64,000 bases of DNA from contig PAJO01000034.1 of assembly GCA_002706085.1 (NCBI GenBank), forward strand, positions 50,891 to 114,890, given 5' to 3'. Below, piece after piece: positions 7,637-16,468 of the stretch; within the stretch, counting starts at the first letter, position 1, and every line of letters begins with the position of its first letter. Source of the DNA: Alcanivoracaceae bacterium. Its GTDB lineage: Bacteria; Pseudomonadota; Gammaproteobacteria; Pseudomonadales; Alcanivoracaceae. Below the pieces are notes generated by a model, which was not told the origin of the DNA, did no database searches, and saw nothing but the letters and a program-made list of their open reading frames with translations. The position numbers were made by a program, and so were the translations under genes.

Positions 7637-9031
7637 ATGACCGCCCTTGCCCATGCCGCGCTGGAGCAACTGACTGATTTGCTTGGCAAACGCCTGCTCA
7701 CCGATCCGGACAGCGCCGAGCGCTACGGGGTCGACTGGACCAAGGTGTGGGCCCCGGCCCCCTGTGCCATCGCGCTGCCGGAGACCATCGAGGAAGTGCA
7801 GCAGATCGTGGAAATCGCCAACGAGCACGGCCTGCACCTGGTGCCGTCCGGTGGCCGCACCGGCCTGTCTGCCGGGGCCGTGGCGGCCAACAATGAGCTG
7901 GTGGTGGCCTTCGATCGCATGAACAAGGTGCTGGATTTCAACGAATTCGACCGCGCTGTCACCGTGCAGCCCGGCGTGGTCACCCAGCAGCTGCAGGAAT
8001 TCGCTGAAGAAAAAGGCCTGTTCTACCCGGTGGATTTCGCCTCCGCCGGCTCCAGCCAGATCGGTGGCAACATCGGCACCAACGCCGGCGGCATCAAGGT
8101 GATCCGCTACGGCATGACCCGCGACTGGATCACCGGCCTGAAAGTCATCACCGGCAAGGGTGAACTGCTGGAACTGAACAAGGGGCTGATCAAGAACGCC
8201 ACCGGCTACGACTTCCGTCACCTGTTTATCGGCTCTGAAGGCACCCTGGGCCTGGTGGTGGAAGCCACCGTCAAACTCACTCGCCAGCCGAAAGACCTGA
8301 CCGCCCTGGTACTGGGCGCGCCGGGCTTCCGCGAAGTGATGAGCATCCTGCATGCGTTCCAGCAGGACATCGACCTGACCGCCTTCGAATTCTTCTCCGA
8401 CAAGGCCATGGCCCACGTACTGGCCCACGGCGTGCCGAAACCCTTCGACACCGAGTGCCCTTTCTACTGCCTGCTGGAATTCGAACAGCTCTCCGAGCAG
8501 GTGGGCGAGCAGGCCATGGCCATCTTCGAGAAATGCGTGGAAGAAGGCTGGGTACTGGACGGCGTCATGAGCCAGTCCCTGCAACAGCTCGATCAGCTGT
8601 GGCAGCTGCGTGAGCGCATCTCCGAATCCATCGCCCCGCACACTCCGTACAAGAACGACATCTCCGTGAGCATCGCCAAGGTGCCGGACTTCGTGGAAGA
8701 CGTGGACACCGTGGTGCAGGACGCCTACCCGGATTTCGAAATCGTCTGGTTCGGCCACATCGGCGACGGCAACATGCACCTCAACATCCTCAAGCCGGCG
8801 GACCTGGCCAAAGAAGACTTCTTCGCCAAGTGCAACAACGTCTCCAAGTGGGTGTTCGAGATCGTGGAGAAGTACAACGGCTCCATCTCGGCCGAGCACG
8901 GCGTGGGCATGACCAAGAAACCCTACCTGGAATACTCCCGCAGCCCGGAAGAAATCGCCTGCATGAAAGCCGTCAAGCAGGTGTTCGATCCCAACAACAT
9001 CATGAACCCCGGGAAGCTGTTTGATGTTTGA
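7637..9031 (+). CDS. FAD-linked oxidase, likely D-2-hydroxyglutarate dehydrogenase
   Basis: 464 residues, FAD_binding_4 domain at the N-terminus (PSGGRTGLSAGAV and later GGNIGTNAGGIKVIRYG) and FAD-oxidase C-terminal domain ending in HGVGMTKKPYLEYSRSPEE and DPNNIMNPGKLF. The family oxidises D-2-hydroxy acids. Divergence from serA points to D-2-hydroxyglutarate, the by-product of SerA: the two enzymes are known to be coupled in Pseudomonas stutzeri. AGGAG at 7625-7629 sets the ATG at 7637. Its stop overlaps the start of the FAH gene, so the two are probably co-transcribed. A D-lactate or glycolate substrate cannot be excluded. Confidence 0.82.
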   Translation: MTALAHAALEQLTDLLGKRLLTDPDSAERYGVDWTKVWAPAPCAIALPETIEEVQQIVEIANEHGLHLVPSGGRTGLSAGAVAANNELVVAFDRMNKVLDFNEFDRAVTVQPGVVTQQLQEFAEEKGLFYPVDFASAGSSQIGGNIGTNAGGIKVIRYGMTRDWITGLKVITGKGELLELNKGLIKNATGYDFRHLFIGSEGTLGLVVEATVKLTRQPKDLTALVLGAPGFREVMSILHAFQQDIDLTAFEFFSDKAMAHVLAHGVPKPFDTECPFYCLLEFEQLSEQVGEQAMAIFEKCVEEGWVLDGVMSQSLQQLDQLWQLRERISESIAPHTPYKNDISVSIAKVPDFVEDVDTVVQDAYPDFEIVWFGHIGDGNMHLNILKPADLAKEDFFAKCNNVSKWVFEIVEKYNGSISAEHGVGMTKKPYLEYSRSPEEIACMKAVKQVFDPNNIMNPGKLFDV

Positions 9032-9725
9032 TGATGCCATCACCCTGAACCGCGACGACGATGGCTACGTGCACCGCTGGATCGACGGCTCCCCCATTGA
9101 TATCCCGGTAGGCAAGGTCGTGTGCGTGGGTCGAAACTACGTCGACCACGCCCGCGAGCTGGGCAACGAGGTACCGGAATCCCCAATCCTGTTCATGAAG
9201 CCGGCCACTGCCCTGGCCAGCCTGCATGAACCGGTGGTAATCCCGACAGGGCAGGGGCCGGTGCATCATGAAGTGGAAATGGTGGTGCTGATCGGCAAAC
9301 GCATCCGCAAGGAAACCGATCTGGAGAACATTCGCTTCAGCATCGCCGCCTACGGCGTCGGTCTGGATCTGACCCTGCGGGCACTGCAAAACCAGCTAAA
9401 GGAAAAAGGGCTCCCCTGGGAACGGGCCAAGGCCTTCGACGGCGCCGCCCCGGTATCCGGCTTTATCGATGCCCGCGGCATCTCCGTGCGCCAGAACCTG
9501 GATGTGACCCTGGAGATCAACGAGGAAGTGAAACAACACGGCCACACCGGCCTGATGCTGTTTCCCACCTTCGAACTGCTGGCCGAAATCAGCCAGACCT
9601 TCACTCTGGAACCCGGCGACGTGGTCTTCACCGGCACCCCCGCCGGCGTCGGCCCGCTGAACAGCGGCGACAAGTTCACTGCTCGACTGGGCAACATCAT
9701 TCAGGTGTTCGGCACCGTCACCTGA
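9024..9725 (+). CDS. fumarylacetoacetate hydrolase family protein (YcgM-like)
   Basis: 233 residues, single FAH domain. GRNYVDHARELG (36-47) is the family signature and Glu83, Glu85 and Asp115 are the likely divalent-metal ligands. Small FAH proteins include acylpyruvases and oxaloacetate decarboxylases/tautomerases. The substrate is not evident here. The ATG overlaps the end of the D-2-hydroxyglutarate dehydrogenase gene by eight bases. A TTG lies just before but ATG is the better start. A REPIN begins two bases after the stop. Confidence 0.85.
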   Translation: MFDDAITLNRDDDGYVHRWIDGSPIDIPVGKVVCVGRNYVDHARELGNEVPESPILFMKPATALASLHEPVVIPTGQGPVHHEVEMVVLIGKRIRKETDLENIRFSIAAYGVGLDLTLRALQNQLKEKGLPWERAKAFDGAAPVSGFIDARGISVRQNLDVTLEINEEVKQHGHTGLMLFPTFELLAEISQTFTLEPGDVVFTGTPAGVGPLNSGDKFTARLGNIIQVFGTVT

Positions 9726-9727
9726 GC

Positions 9728-9896
9728 GTAGGAGCGTCGCTTGCGGCGCGATTCCACGACCAGGATCAAAAGCGTTCTCACCACAGAGGGCAAAGAGGTC
9801 ACCGAGAAAACAGGTTTTCACTCTGTGTGCTCTGTGACCTCTGTGCTAAATATCGTTTTTCAGATTTGGGTATCGCGCCGCGAGCGACGCTCCTAC
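9728..9896. repeat. class A REPIN, long form with CACAGAG/CTCTGTG interior
   Basis: Two inverted class A REPs (head GTAGGAGC, stem GCGTCGCTTGCGGCGC, tail GCGAT) enclose about 119 bases. The interior has CACAGAG on the left and three CTCTGTG units at nine-base spacing on the right. The element fills most of the gap between the FAH and Fic genes. A close relative lies at 61726-61892. Confidence 0.88.
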
Positions 9897-9969
9897 GGAA
9901 AGGGGGAGGCTTGAATCGGGCTTTTCCCGGAAATCCGTGATGAACCCAATATAAACCCCCTGAAAGCAC

Positions 9970-11088
9970 TCAAGGCAGCCAAGCCTGCACTACGCAAGCA
10001 ACAACATAGCGCGTATTACGTCCTCCACCCGGCAATTTCTCAAGGCATCCTTTTTCCAACAAATCCGCCAGATCCCGGGTCGCGGTTGCCTTGCTGACTT
10101 TGGCCAGAGACTGGTATTTGCGCGCGTTGATACCGTGCTCAAATTCTTCGCCTGCAGTATCCAGTAACCGGTTAAGCACCTTGATCTGGCGCTCGCTCAA
10201 GACGGTGGTGGCATGGCGCTGCCAGAAGCGGGTTTTATCCAGCACCCAGTCGATGCTTGCCAATGCATCTTGCAAGGCCGCTTCCAGTGTTTCCAGAAAC
10301 CAGACCAGCCAGCCGGTGATATCCAGCTCACCTTTCTGGGTTTGCTCAAGGTGATCATAGTAGGCGCTGCGCCTTGCCATGATGGCGGCGCTGAGGGAAT
10401 AGAAACGCACAGACTGACGTTCTGCCTGTGCAAGAGCCCGGTCGGTTACCGCGCGGGCCAGTCGCCCGTTGCCGTCGTCAAAGGGATGCAGGGTAACCAA
10501 CCACAAGTGCGCCACGCCTGCTCGCGTTAACGCATCCATCTCAACCGGCGGCTGATTGAACCAGTCCACAAACGCTGCCAGCTCTTTCTCCAGCCTGTCG
10601 CGAGGCGGGGCTTCGAAGTGCACCTTACGCCCTGAGACCACTTGCATGGGCTGTTCACCACGCAAGCTGCCGATATTGATGTTAGCCAGCGACACTGCGC
10701 CTTCGGGGAACAGCATGGCTTGCCAATGGCAGAGCTGTTCGAGCGACAAGGCGGTATCCGGCTGACGGGTGGCTTCCAGCAGCAATGCCACCAGCGAATC
10801 CGAAACCGGAGTAGCGCGGTTCACCACGCCAGCCTGCTCCAGGCCCAACTGCCGGGCCACCGAAGAACGCACGGAGCCCACGTCCAGATGCTCGCCTTCG
10901 ATTTCACTGGTGCGGATGGCATTCTGAATCAGGGCGTCCATCTCCACCTCCAGATCTGCCTGTTCTGGAGTAGCTTCAGCCCGACCCAGTAACCGCCCCT
11001 GCAGCAGGCGAATATTGTCGAGCCAGGGCTTTAGCTTGCTCGCATCCCAGCGGAAATGGGGCCAATCCGGTTGTTCCCAGATATACAT
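9970..11088 (-). CDS. DUF4172-Fic family protein, class II
   Basis: 372 residues. The N-terminus (MYIWEQPDWPHFRWD) is the DUF4172 domain. TSEIEG at 60-65 fits the auto-inhibitory [ST]xxxE[GN] motif of class II Fic proteins, and HPFDDGNGR near 201-209 is an intact catalytic Fic loop. The C-terminus holds a winged-helix-like region (LSERQIKVLNRLL onward). Fic enzymes usually transfer AMP from ATP to a protein; the target is unknown. No antitoxin gene adjoins it, which fits built-in inhibition. It is followed by an ankyrin-like gene on the same strand 159 bases upstream. Confidence 0.88.
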   Translation of the reverse strand: MYIWEQPDWPHFRWDASKLKPWLDNIRLLQGRLLGRAEATPEQADLEVEMDALIQNAIRTSEIEGEHLDVGSVRSSVARQLGLEQAGVVNRATPVSDSLVALLLEATRQPDTALSLEQLCHWQAMLFPEGAVSLANINIGSLRGEQPMQVVSGRKVHFEAPPRDRLEKELAAFVDWFNQPPVEMDALTRAGVAHLWLVTLHPFDDGNGRLARAVTDRALAQAERQSVRFYSLSAAIMARRSAYYDHLEQTQKGELDITGWLVWFLETLEAALQDALASIDWVLDKTRFWQRHATTVLSERQIKVLNRLLDTAGEEFEHGINARKYQSLAKVSKATATRDLADLLEKGCLEKLPGGGRNTRYVVACVVQAWLP

Positions 11089-11247
11089 GAGCCGAATAAC
11101 CTGCTTTTTTGGATCATATTGTGAGCCGATTATGCATCAGATTCGGCTCATTAACCAACCCTGGCTCTGGATTTCGGCAACCTCGGTCTCTACCCCGTTG
11201 CCCCCCCCTACAGCAGGTAACCCGCCTTTCCATTCAACTGACCTGCG

Positions 11248-12591
11248 TCAGAAACCCCACGCGCTGTCAGATTTCTCTGGCTCTTCCCAGCTCACACCAT
11301 TGTCGCGAAGATAGCGAAGCAGGGGCCCATAACCCTTGCTGGTGGCGGTCTTGATGGCATAGTTCGCCCAGGTGTCCAGGTCGGCCCCGGCCTCGTGCAG
11401 CAGCTTGACCATGTGCGTGTAGCCCATGTCGGCCGCGTAGGGCAGTGCTGAATTCAATGCCTTTAGTGGCGGATTTTCGGTTTTCAGGTGCTGCTCCAAT
11501 GCCGCCGCGTAACCGCTTTCACAGAGCTGTCGCAAGGTCAGCGAGCCCGCTGAAAACTGTTCCCGTTTCACCTCTTCATAAAAGGGCAGAACATCAAACC
11601 GGAAACGGGGCGGGTGGCCGTACAAGGCGACAAAATGACGGATGAAGGTCAGCAAGCCTCGTCGATGGTTGGCGTAGCGCTTTAACAGCGACACGGCATC
11701 CTGTGTTCTGCCGGTGACCAGGGCCCGCAAGAGGTAAGGCTCGCTTTCTATCGCCACCGCCAGTCGATCATCGAGCAGGGCAGCGATGGCGGCCTGTTCA
11801 CCCTGGGCTTCACGAAGGTAGCGAAACTGTCGCTCTGTGAAACCCAGCATCACGCCGGGCGCCAAAAACGGTTTCCACTCTGCGCCAGCAATAAAATGGT
11901 AGCGAGCCACCGCTTGCTGCACGCTTGGGGGCTGCGGAGCAAAGCTTTCGTCAAACAATGACAACAGAGTCGATTGCGGATCACGGCCCCGCTGTTTTTC
12001 CTGGTAATCGCTGCCGGCACGAAACAGCTCATTGTCATACAGGGCGCACAGCTCTTGCTCCGCCAGCAAACCGCTTTTGACATAACTGCGCAGCAAAGCC
12101 ACCGGGACTTTGTCCATGACGTCGACAATGCCTTGTGGCTTTAACCGGAAGGCTGCCAGACAGTCACGATCCAAAGAGGCCTGCAACCCCTGCACCAGCA
12201 CCGCAATAAAATCATTCGGCGAGCCAATCAGCGCGCCATGCAGCTGCTGGATAAACTCGGATGCCGCCAGTCGCATCAGGTCATCCCGCTCCGACAAAGT
12301 CCAGCTCTCGACAATCTCCGCGTCGGACAACAGCACATACTCCAGCGTGCTGAAACTGGATGCCCCGTCATGGTGACCCTCTTCATGAACATGCGCGATC
12401 TGACTATCGTCATACGACACGCGATGCAGATAACGGTGCGTCGGCTTGAGAAAGCCCGCGATATAACTGGCTCGGGTGGCCAGAATGCCGGATTGGCTGG
12501 CCAGGTCACCGAACAAGTCGCTGCTATGGGAAGGCGATTCTGTACAGAGGGTCTCGCAATCTGAAAGGTGATACGCCGAATACTGGCCCAT
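11248..12591 (-). CDS. uncharacterised protein with C-terminal ankyrin-like repeats
   Basis: 447 residues; I do not recognise the main domain. Residues from about 385 (ALNSALPYAADMGYTHMVKL, then LHEAGADLDTW) look like one to two ankyrin repeats. The middle region is helical with several YLR/LLKRY motifs. No signal peptide or membrane segment is seen, so it is probably cytosolic. It lies upstream of and on the same strand as the Fic gene, so the pair could be functionally linked, but a 159-base gap means an operon is uncertain. Start ATG at 12591 is weakly supported by GGAA. Confidence 0.6.
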   Translation of the reverse strand: MGQYSAYHLSDCETLCTESPSHSSDLFGDLASQSGILATRASYIAGFLKPTHRYLHRVSYDDSQIAHVHEEGHHDGASSFSTLEYVLLSDAEIVESWTLSERDDLMRLAASEFIQQLHGALIGSPNDFIAVLVQGLQASLDRDCLAAFRLKPQGIVDVMDKVPVALLRSYVKSGLLAEQELCALYDNELFRAGSDYQEKQRGRDPQSTLLSLFDESFAPQPPSVQQAVARYHFIAGAEWKPFLAPGVMLGFTERQFRYLREAQGEQAAIAALLDDRLAVAIESEPYLLRALVTGRTQDAVSLLKRYANHRRGLLTFIRHFVALYGHPPRFRFDVLPFYEEVKREQFSAGSLTLRQLCESGYAAALEQHLKTENPPLKALNSALPYAADMGYTHMVKLLHEAGADLDTWANYAIKTATSKGYGPLLRYLRDNGVSWEEPEKSDSAWGF

Positions 12592-12726
12592 GCTGATTCC
12601 ATTTTTCTGCCGCAGTGAATCCGGTTAGATGGACAGCCATCGCATTTTCACCGGTGCCGTTCATCTTCCCGTTAAGGAGATAACAGCGTCAATGCGCAGA
12701 GGGAAACCGCAGTGCTCCTGCGGGCG

Positions 12727-14097
12727 CTAGGGTGTTGCGCGCCGTGGCAGACAGACATCCACTGCGATCATCACCAGCATGGCCAGTGCCGACAGAGGGA
12801 ACATCAACGCCACCAGCAACATGACAGTCCCCACCGCAAGGGCGGGCTTTGGGGGCGCCGAGGGTGCAGCACGGCGAGTTTGGCGTTTCCACCAGAGCAT
12901 GCCTCCAGTGACAATCAATGCCAGAATCAGGCACACAAACAGCAGGTTCAGCCACCAGTTCCACGGCCCCAGATCACCCTGATGAAAAGGAATCGACGCG
13001 GCCATGGCCTTGCCCATGGCGGGGTAATCGGCAAAGCGGATCTGTTTCAGTATTTCACCATTACCCGGATTCAGGTGCAGGATGCGCTCGTCCAACGGGT
13101 TGTTGATATCGCCGGCAATGGTGGTGGCCGACAGGGTCCAGACGCCGCGTTCGCCCTGTGGCCCACCCTGTGGAAAGTGCACGCGAAAGTGTTCGAAGCC
13201 CTGCTCACCGGCCCGCTTGACCACCGCATCCAGATCCAGCGGCGAAGGGCCTGATGATCCTTGCGGCAGGGGCGTCTGCTCCACGGCCCAGGGCACCCGA
13301 TGCAGACCGTGCTCGTTCATGCTGGCGTGATCCATCGCCGGCGCTGGCTGACTTTCCGGCAGCTCAAAGCGCGTGCCAGGCAGGGAGCCCCAGGGCTGCA
13401 CCAGCTTGCCACCCCAGATGCTGGTCCAGGCCATGCCGGAGATCAGAAAGAACAGCAGTGGCACCGCTATCAGCCAGCCAAGACTCAGGTGCCAGCGCCG
13501 CCAGGCAGCACGATTGGCCAGCGTGCGGGTGGGGATGAGTGCCCGCCAACCCTTGTTCGGCCAGGCTAGATACAGGCCAGTGACGATCATCAATACCGCC
13601 AGGCCAGCGGCCATTTCAATCAACAGCTCGCCGGTACGGCCAAGATAGAGCGTGCCATGCCACTGCTTCACCATGGCGTAGACACTATCCGCCGGGTCCA
13701 TGCTACCCAGCAATTCCCCGGTGTAGGGATTCAGGTGCGCCACGGTACTCGGTGCACCATGCCCACCATGACCTCCGCCATGACCGCTCTGTAACGAGAA
13801 ACGCGCGGCCTGATCCGGTTGTTGTGGTGGCAGATAGAGCTTCACCATGGCATGGGGGTATGCCTCGCGCACTGTTTGCAGCAGTACCGACGCGGGCACC
13901 AGGTTTTCCCCGGGCTCCACCACCAACAGCTTCTGGTTCAGGGCGTTATCCAGAGGCTTGCTCAACAGCATCAATGCACCACTGCCCGCCAGCATGAACA
14001 GGAAAGGAATCACCAGCATCCCGATCAGGAAATGCCAGCGCCACACAGCCGCATGGAAGCGGCCGGGGCGGGTTGAAGAGGGCGCAGAGGCGGTCAT
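12727..14097 (-). CDS. PepSY domain membrane protein with His/Gly-rich segment
   Basis: 456 residues with four main membrane segments, the first at about 23-45 (FLIGMLVIPFLFMLAGSGAL) and the last near 410-450. A short insert SGHGGGHGGHG (104-114) is rich in His and Gly and could bind a metal. PepSY_TM proteins work alongside TonB-dependent receptors in iron acquisition, some as ferric-siderophore reductases. It begins 22 bases after the receptor gene on the same strand, so they form an operon. The His/Gly stretch is unusual and leaves open copper or zinc rather than iron. Confidence 0.8.
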   Translation of the reverse strand: MTASAPSSTRPGRFHAAVWRWHFLIGMLVIPFLFMLAGSGALMLLSKPLDNALNQKLLVVEPGENLVPASVLLQTVREAYPHAMVKLYLPPQQPDQAARFSLQSGHGGGHGGHGAPSTVAHLNPYTGELLGSMDPADSVYAMVKQWHGTLYLGRTGELLIEMAAGLAVLMIVTGLYLAWPNKGWRALIPTRTLANRAAWRRWHLSLGWLIAVPLLFFLISGMAWTSIWGGKLVQPWGSLPGTRFELPESQPAPAMDHASMNEHGLHRVPWAVEQTPLPQGSSGPSPLDLDAVVKRAGEQGFEHFRVHFPQGGPQGERGVWTLSATTIAGDINNPLDERILHLNPGNGEILKQIRFADYPAMGKAMAASIPFHQGDLGPWNWWLNLLFVCLILALIVTGGMLWWKRQTRRAAPSAPPKPALAVGTVMLLVALMFPLSALAMLVMIAVDVCLPRRATP

Positions 14098-14119
14098 GGT
14101 GATCCGTTCCTGATGAGTA

Positions 14120-16213
14120 CTAGAAGTCGAAGCGCACGCCGGCGTAGAACGAGCGCGGCTCGCCCGCCTGCAGAATCGCGGCAGTACCCGCTGTCGCCGG
14201 ATTGCTCAAATCGTTGCGCGCACTCACATTGGCCACATAGGCTTCGTCTGTCAGGTTGCGGCCTTCCAGGTAGACTTCCCAGTTGCCACGGTTCAAGCCC
14301 GTGCGCAGGCCCAGTAATTCATAGCCGTCAACGTTGTAGCTGTTAGCAAAATCTGCGTAGCGATCGTCGACAATGTCGAAGGTAGGGCCGGCATAGAAAC
14401 CGTTGGCATGGCGGTACATTACCTCGCCCTTAATAAAGAATTCAGGGGCTACCGGCAGCTGGTTGTCGCCATAGAGCGGATCATTGTCGAAGGTGAAATC
14501 ATTCCAGGTCATGCTCAGTAGCGGCGCGATACGGTGGTCGCTGTTGCCCAGCGCAATGCTGGCACCAACCAGGGCTTCCACACCGGCATGGATGGTGTCA
14601 TCCACATTGGTGGCCAGACTGGTGCCCGTGGCATTGGGGTCATCCAGAGACAGGATTTCGTCTTCGATCTGCGCGTAGTAGACGGTGAATTCCCAGTTCC
14701 ATTCGCTGGCCTGACCCAATGGCGCAGAGCCACGGGTGCCGACTTCAGCCACCTTGCCCTGCATGGCATCCAGCGCTTCGTCGCTGGCAGAGACGTCATC
14801 TTCCAGTTCGTAAAGGGTCGGGGCTTCAAACAACTTGCTGACGCTGGCGAACAGTTCGCTGCGATCTGCCAGCTGGTAAATCACGCCAACGCGAGGGTTG
14901 ATGGAATCGAAGTCTTCTTCCGGGTTGCGCTCCGCACCACTGGAAACGGTCACGTTGCGCACTTCGCGGTTACCGGTTACTGCCTGGGCCCCATATACCA
15001 GCGACCAACGCTCGGCAAAGTGCCAACGATCCATGGCAAACACTTCCAGGTTGTCTGCCTTGTTATCCACCTTGGTAGACAGCGCACCACGAACCCCACC
15101 ACTATGCTGATAGTTGCCGCCTTTCACGCGGGTTTCGCCATAGTTCAGGCCCAGCAGCAGGTCATGATTGCCCAGTTTTTTGTCGTACCGAATGGTGGTG
15201 CCGAAAGTCGTCTGATCATTATCGATCAGCAGGCTGAAGAACGGGTTCTGGACGATCGGGTGATAGAGCGACTGGTCTTCGAATGAAAAGCCCACCACCA
15301 GACTGCTGGTGTCACTCAGGTTCCACGCGGTGCGGTTGGCAACACGCCACTTCTCCACATTCTTGAGGAAGTTACCGGTCTCGTTGGCGGCACCAGCCTG
15401 GTACGGGTCCGCATCGAACTGGCCCTGAGTCAGGGAGCCCGCCAGTTCCTGGTCATTGTCCACGTAAGTCAGATAGAGGCGGTTCTCAACGCTGTCGCTA
15501 ATCTGCCAACCGGTATTGGCATAAACACCACTGCGTTGCTGCTCCTGATGGGCTCGAAAGCCGTCGTAGCTGCGTTGCTCCACGGTCACCAACGCATCCA
15601 GATTGCCGTGAACTGTACCGCCCGTCACGCTGTTCTGTACCGTGCCATGGCTACCCGCACTAAGGTAGGCCTGGTTATCGGTGGTACGCGCGGTGGGGCT
15701 GATAAAATCGATGGCCCCACCCAGGGTGCTGGCGCCATAGGTCATGGCGTTAGCACCACGGGCAATCACCGCATAGCGGGCCGCCAGCGGGTCGATAAAG
15801 CTGTTGTGGTTGTTGCCATCCGCCGCCGTCACCGGCAGGCCATCGATCATCAGCTTGACGCCATTGCCATCATAGTTGACCGAATCCAGATTGGAGCCGC
15901 GACTGGACAGGAAGGTGCCGTCCCCGGTGCTGCCGTCTGCGGTCCACATGCCCGGCACATACCGCAGCATGTCGCCCAGCGTGGCCACATTGCGCTCTTC
16001 CAGATCTTCCGCCTCGACCAGCGTTACCCCACCCGGCGTCAGCGCCAGTTCTCGTTGCAGGCCCGCGCGTTCCTTTTGCGCTTCGGAAACCGGTTGCTCC
16101 TGGACCGTGATCGGTGCCAGTTCGTTAGGGGCATTTTCTGCCGCAATGGCCGCAGCGGGCAGAACAATAACGACGCCGCCAAGCGTCACAAGGCGGGCGG
16201 TAGATAAACGCAT
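14120..16213 (-). CDS. TonB-dependent outer-membrane receptor
   Basis: 697 residues: signal peptide (about 1-25), TonB-box-like ELAPITVQE (31-39), plug domain (GGVTLVEAEDLEERNVATLG to GANAMTYGASTLGGAIDFIS) and a 22-strand barrel ending in Phe, as outer-membrane proteins do. The plug resembles the FecA/siderophore type. The ligand cannot be read from sequence. The downstream PepSY gene suggests a metal chelate. I looked for a Fur box in the 255 bases upstream and saw no convincing one, so its control differs from the PepSY gene at 1001. Confidence 0.88.
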   Translation of the reverse strand: MRLSTARLVTLGGVVIVLPAAAIAAENAPNELAPITVQEQPVSEAQKERAGLQRELALTPGGVTLVEAEDLEERNVATLGDMLRYVPGMWTADGSTGDGTFLSSRGSNLDSVNYDGNGVKLMIDGLPVTAADGNNHNSFIDPLAARYAVIARGANAMTYGASTLGGAIDFISPTARTTDNQAYLSAGSHGTVQNSVTGGTVHGNLDALVTVEQRSYDGFRAHQEQQRSGVYANTGWQISDSVENRLYLTYVDNDQELAGSLTQGQFDADPYQAGAANETGNFLKNVEKWRVANRTAWNLSDTSSLVVGFSFEDQSLYHPIVQNPFFSLLIDNDQTTFGTTIRYDKKLGNHDLLLGLNYGETRVKGGNYQHSGGVRGALSTKVDNKADNLEVFAMDRWHFAERWSLVYGAQAVTGNREVRNVTVSSGAERNPEEDFDSINPRVGVIYQLADRSELFASVSKLFEAPTLYELEDDVSASDEALDAMQGKVAEVGTRGSAPLGQASEWNWEFTVYYAQIEDEILSLDDPNATGTSLATNVDDTIHAGVEALVGASIALGNSDHRIAPLLSMTWNDFTFDNDPLYGDNQLPVAPEFFIKGEVMYRHANGFYAGPTFDIVDDRYADFANSYNVDGYELLGLRTGLNRGNWEVYLEGRNLTDEAYVANVSARNDLSNPATAGTAAILQAGEPRSFYAGVRFDF

Positions 16214-16468
16214 GAGGTCATTCCCCAGAAGTAATCAACAGTGGCGGCGCGCATTCTAGGGGAGGGCAGAGTCGCCGCCCATGTGGCATATCGCCGCACG
16301 GCAAGACAGCATGAGGCCCACTGTGTACCCGTTGCATTGTCAGTAGTGACAGGCACACTGTGTTACACGCACCCCAGCTTTTAGCGGCCGCTCACGTCGC
16401 CACGCTTCTGGCCAGGTATTTCTTTCAGCACAACGTCATTCGACCGTTGCATGAGGAGTTACCGCGTT

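Noticed and set aside
16214..16468. Fur box for the TonB receptor
   Set aside because: No stretch in this gap keeps the spaced AAT/ATT core; the best partial matches are no better than chance.
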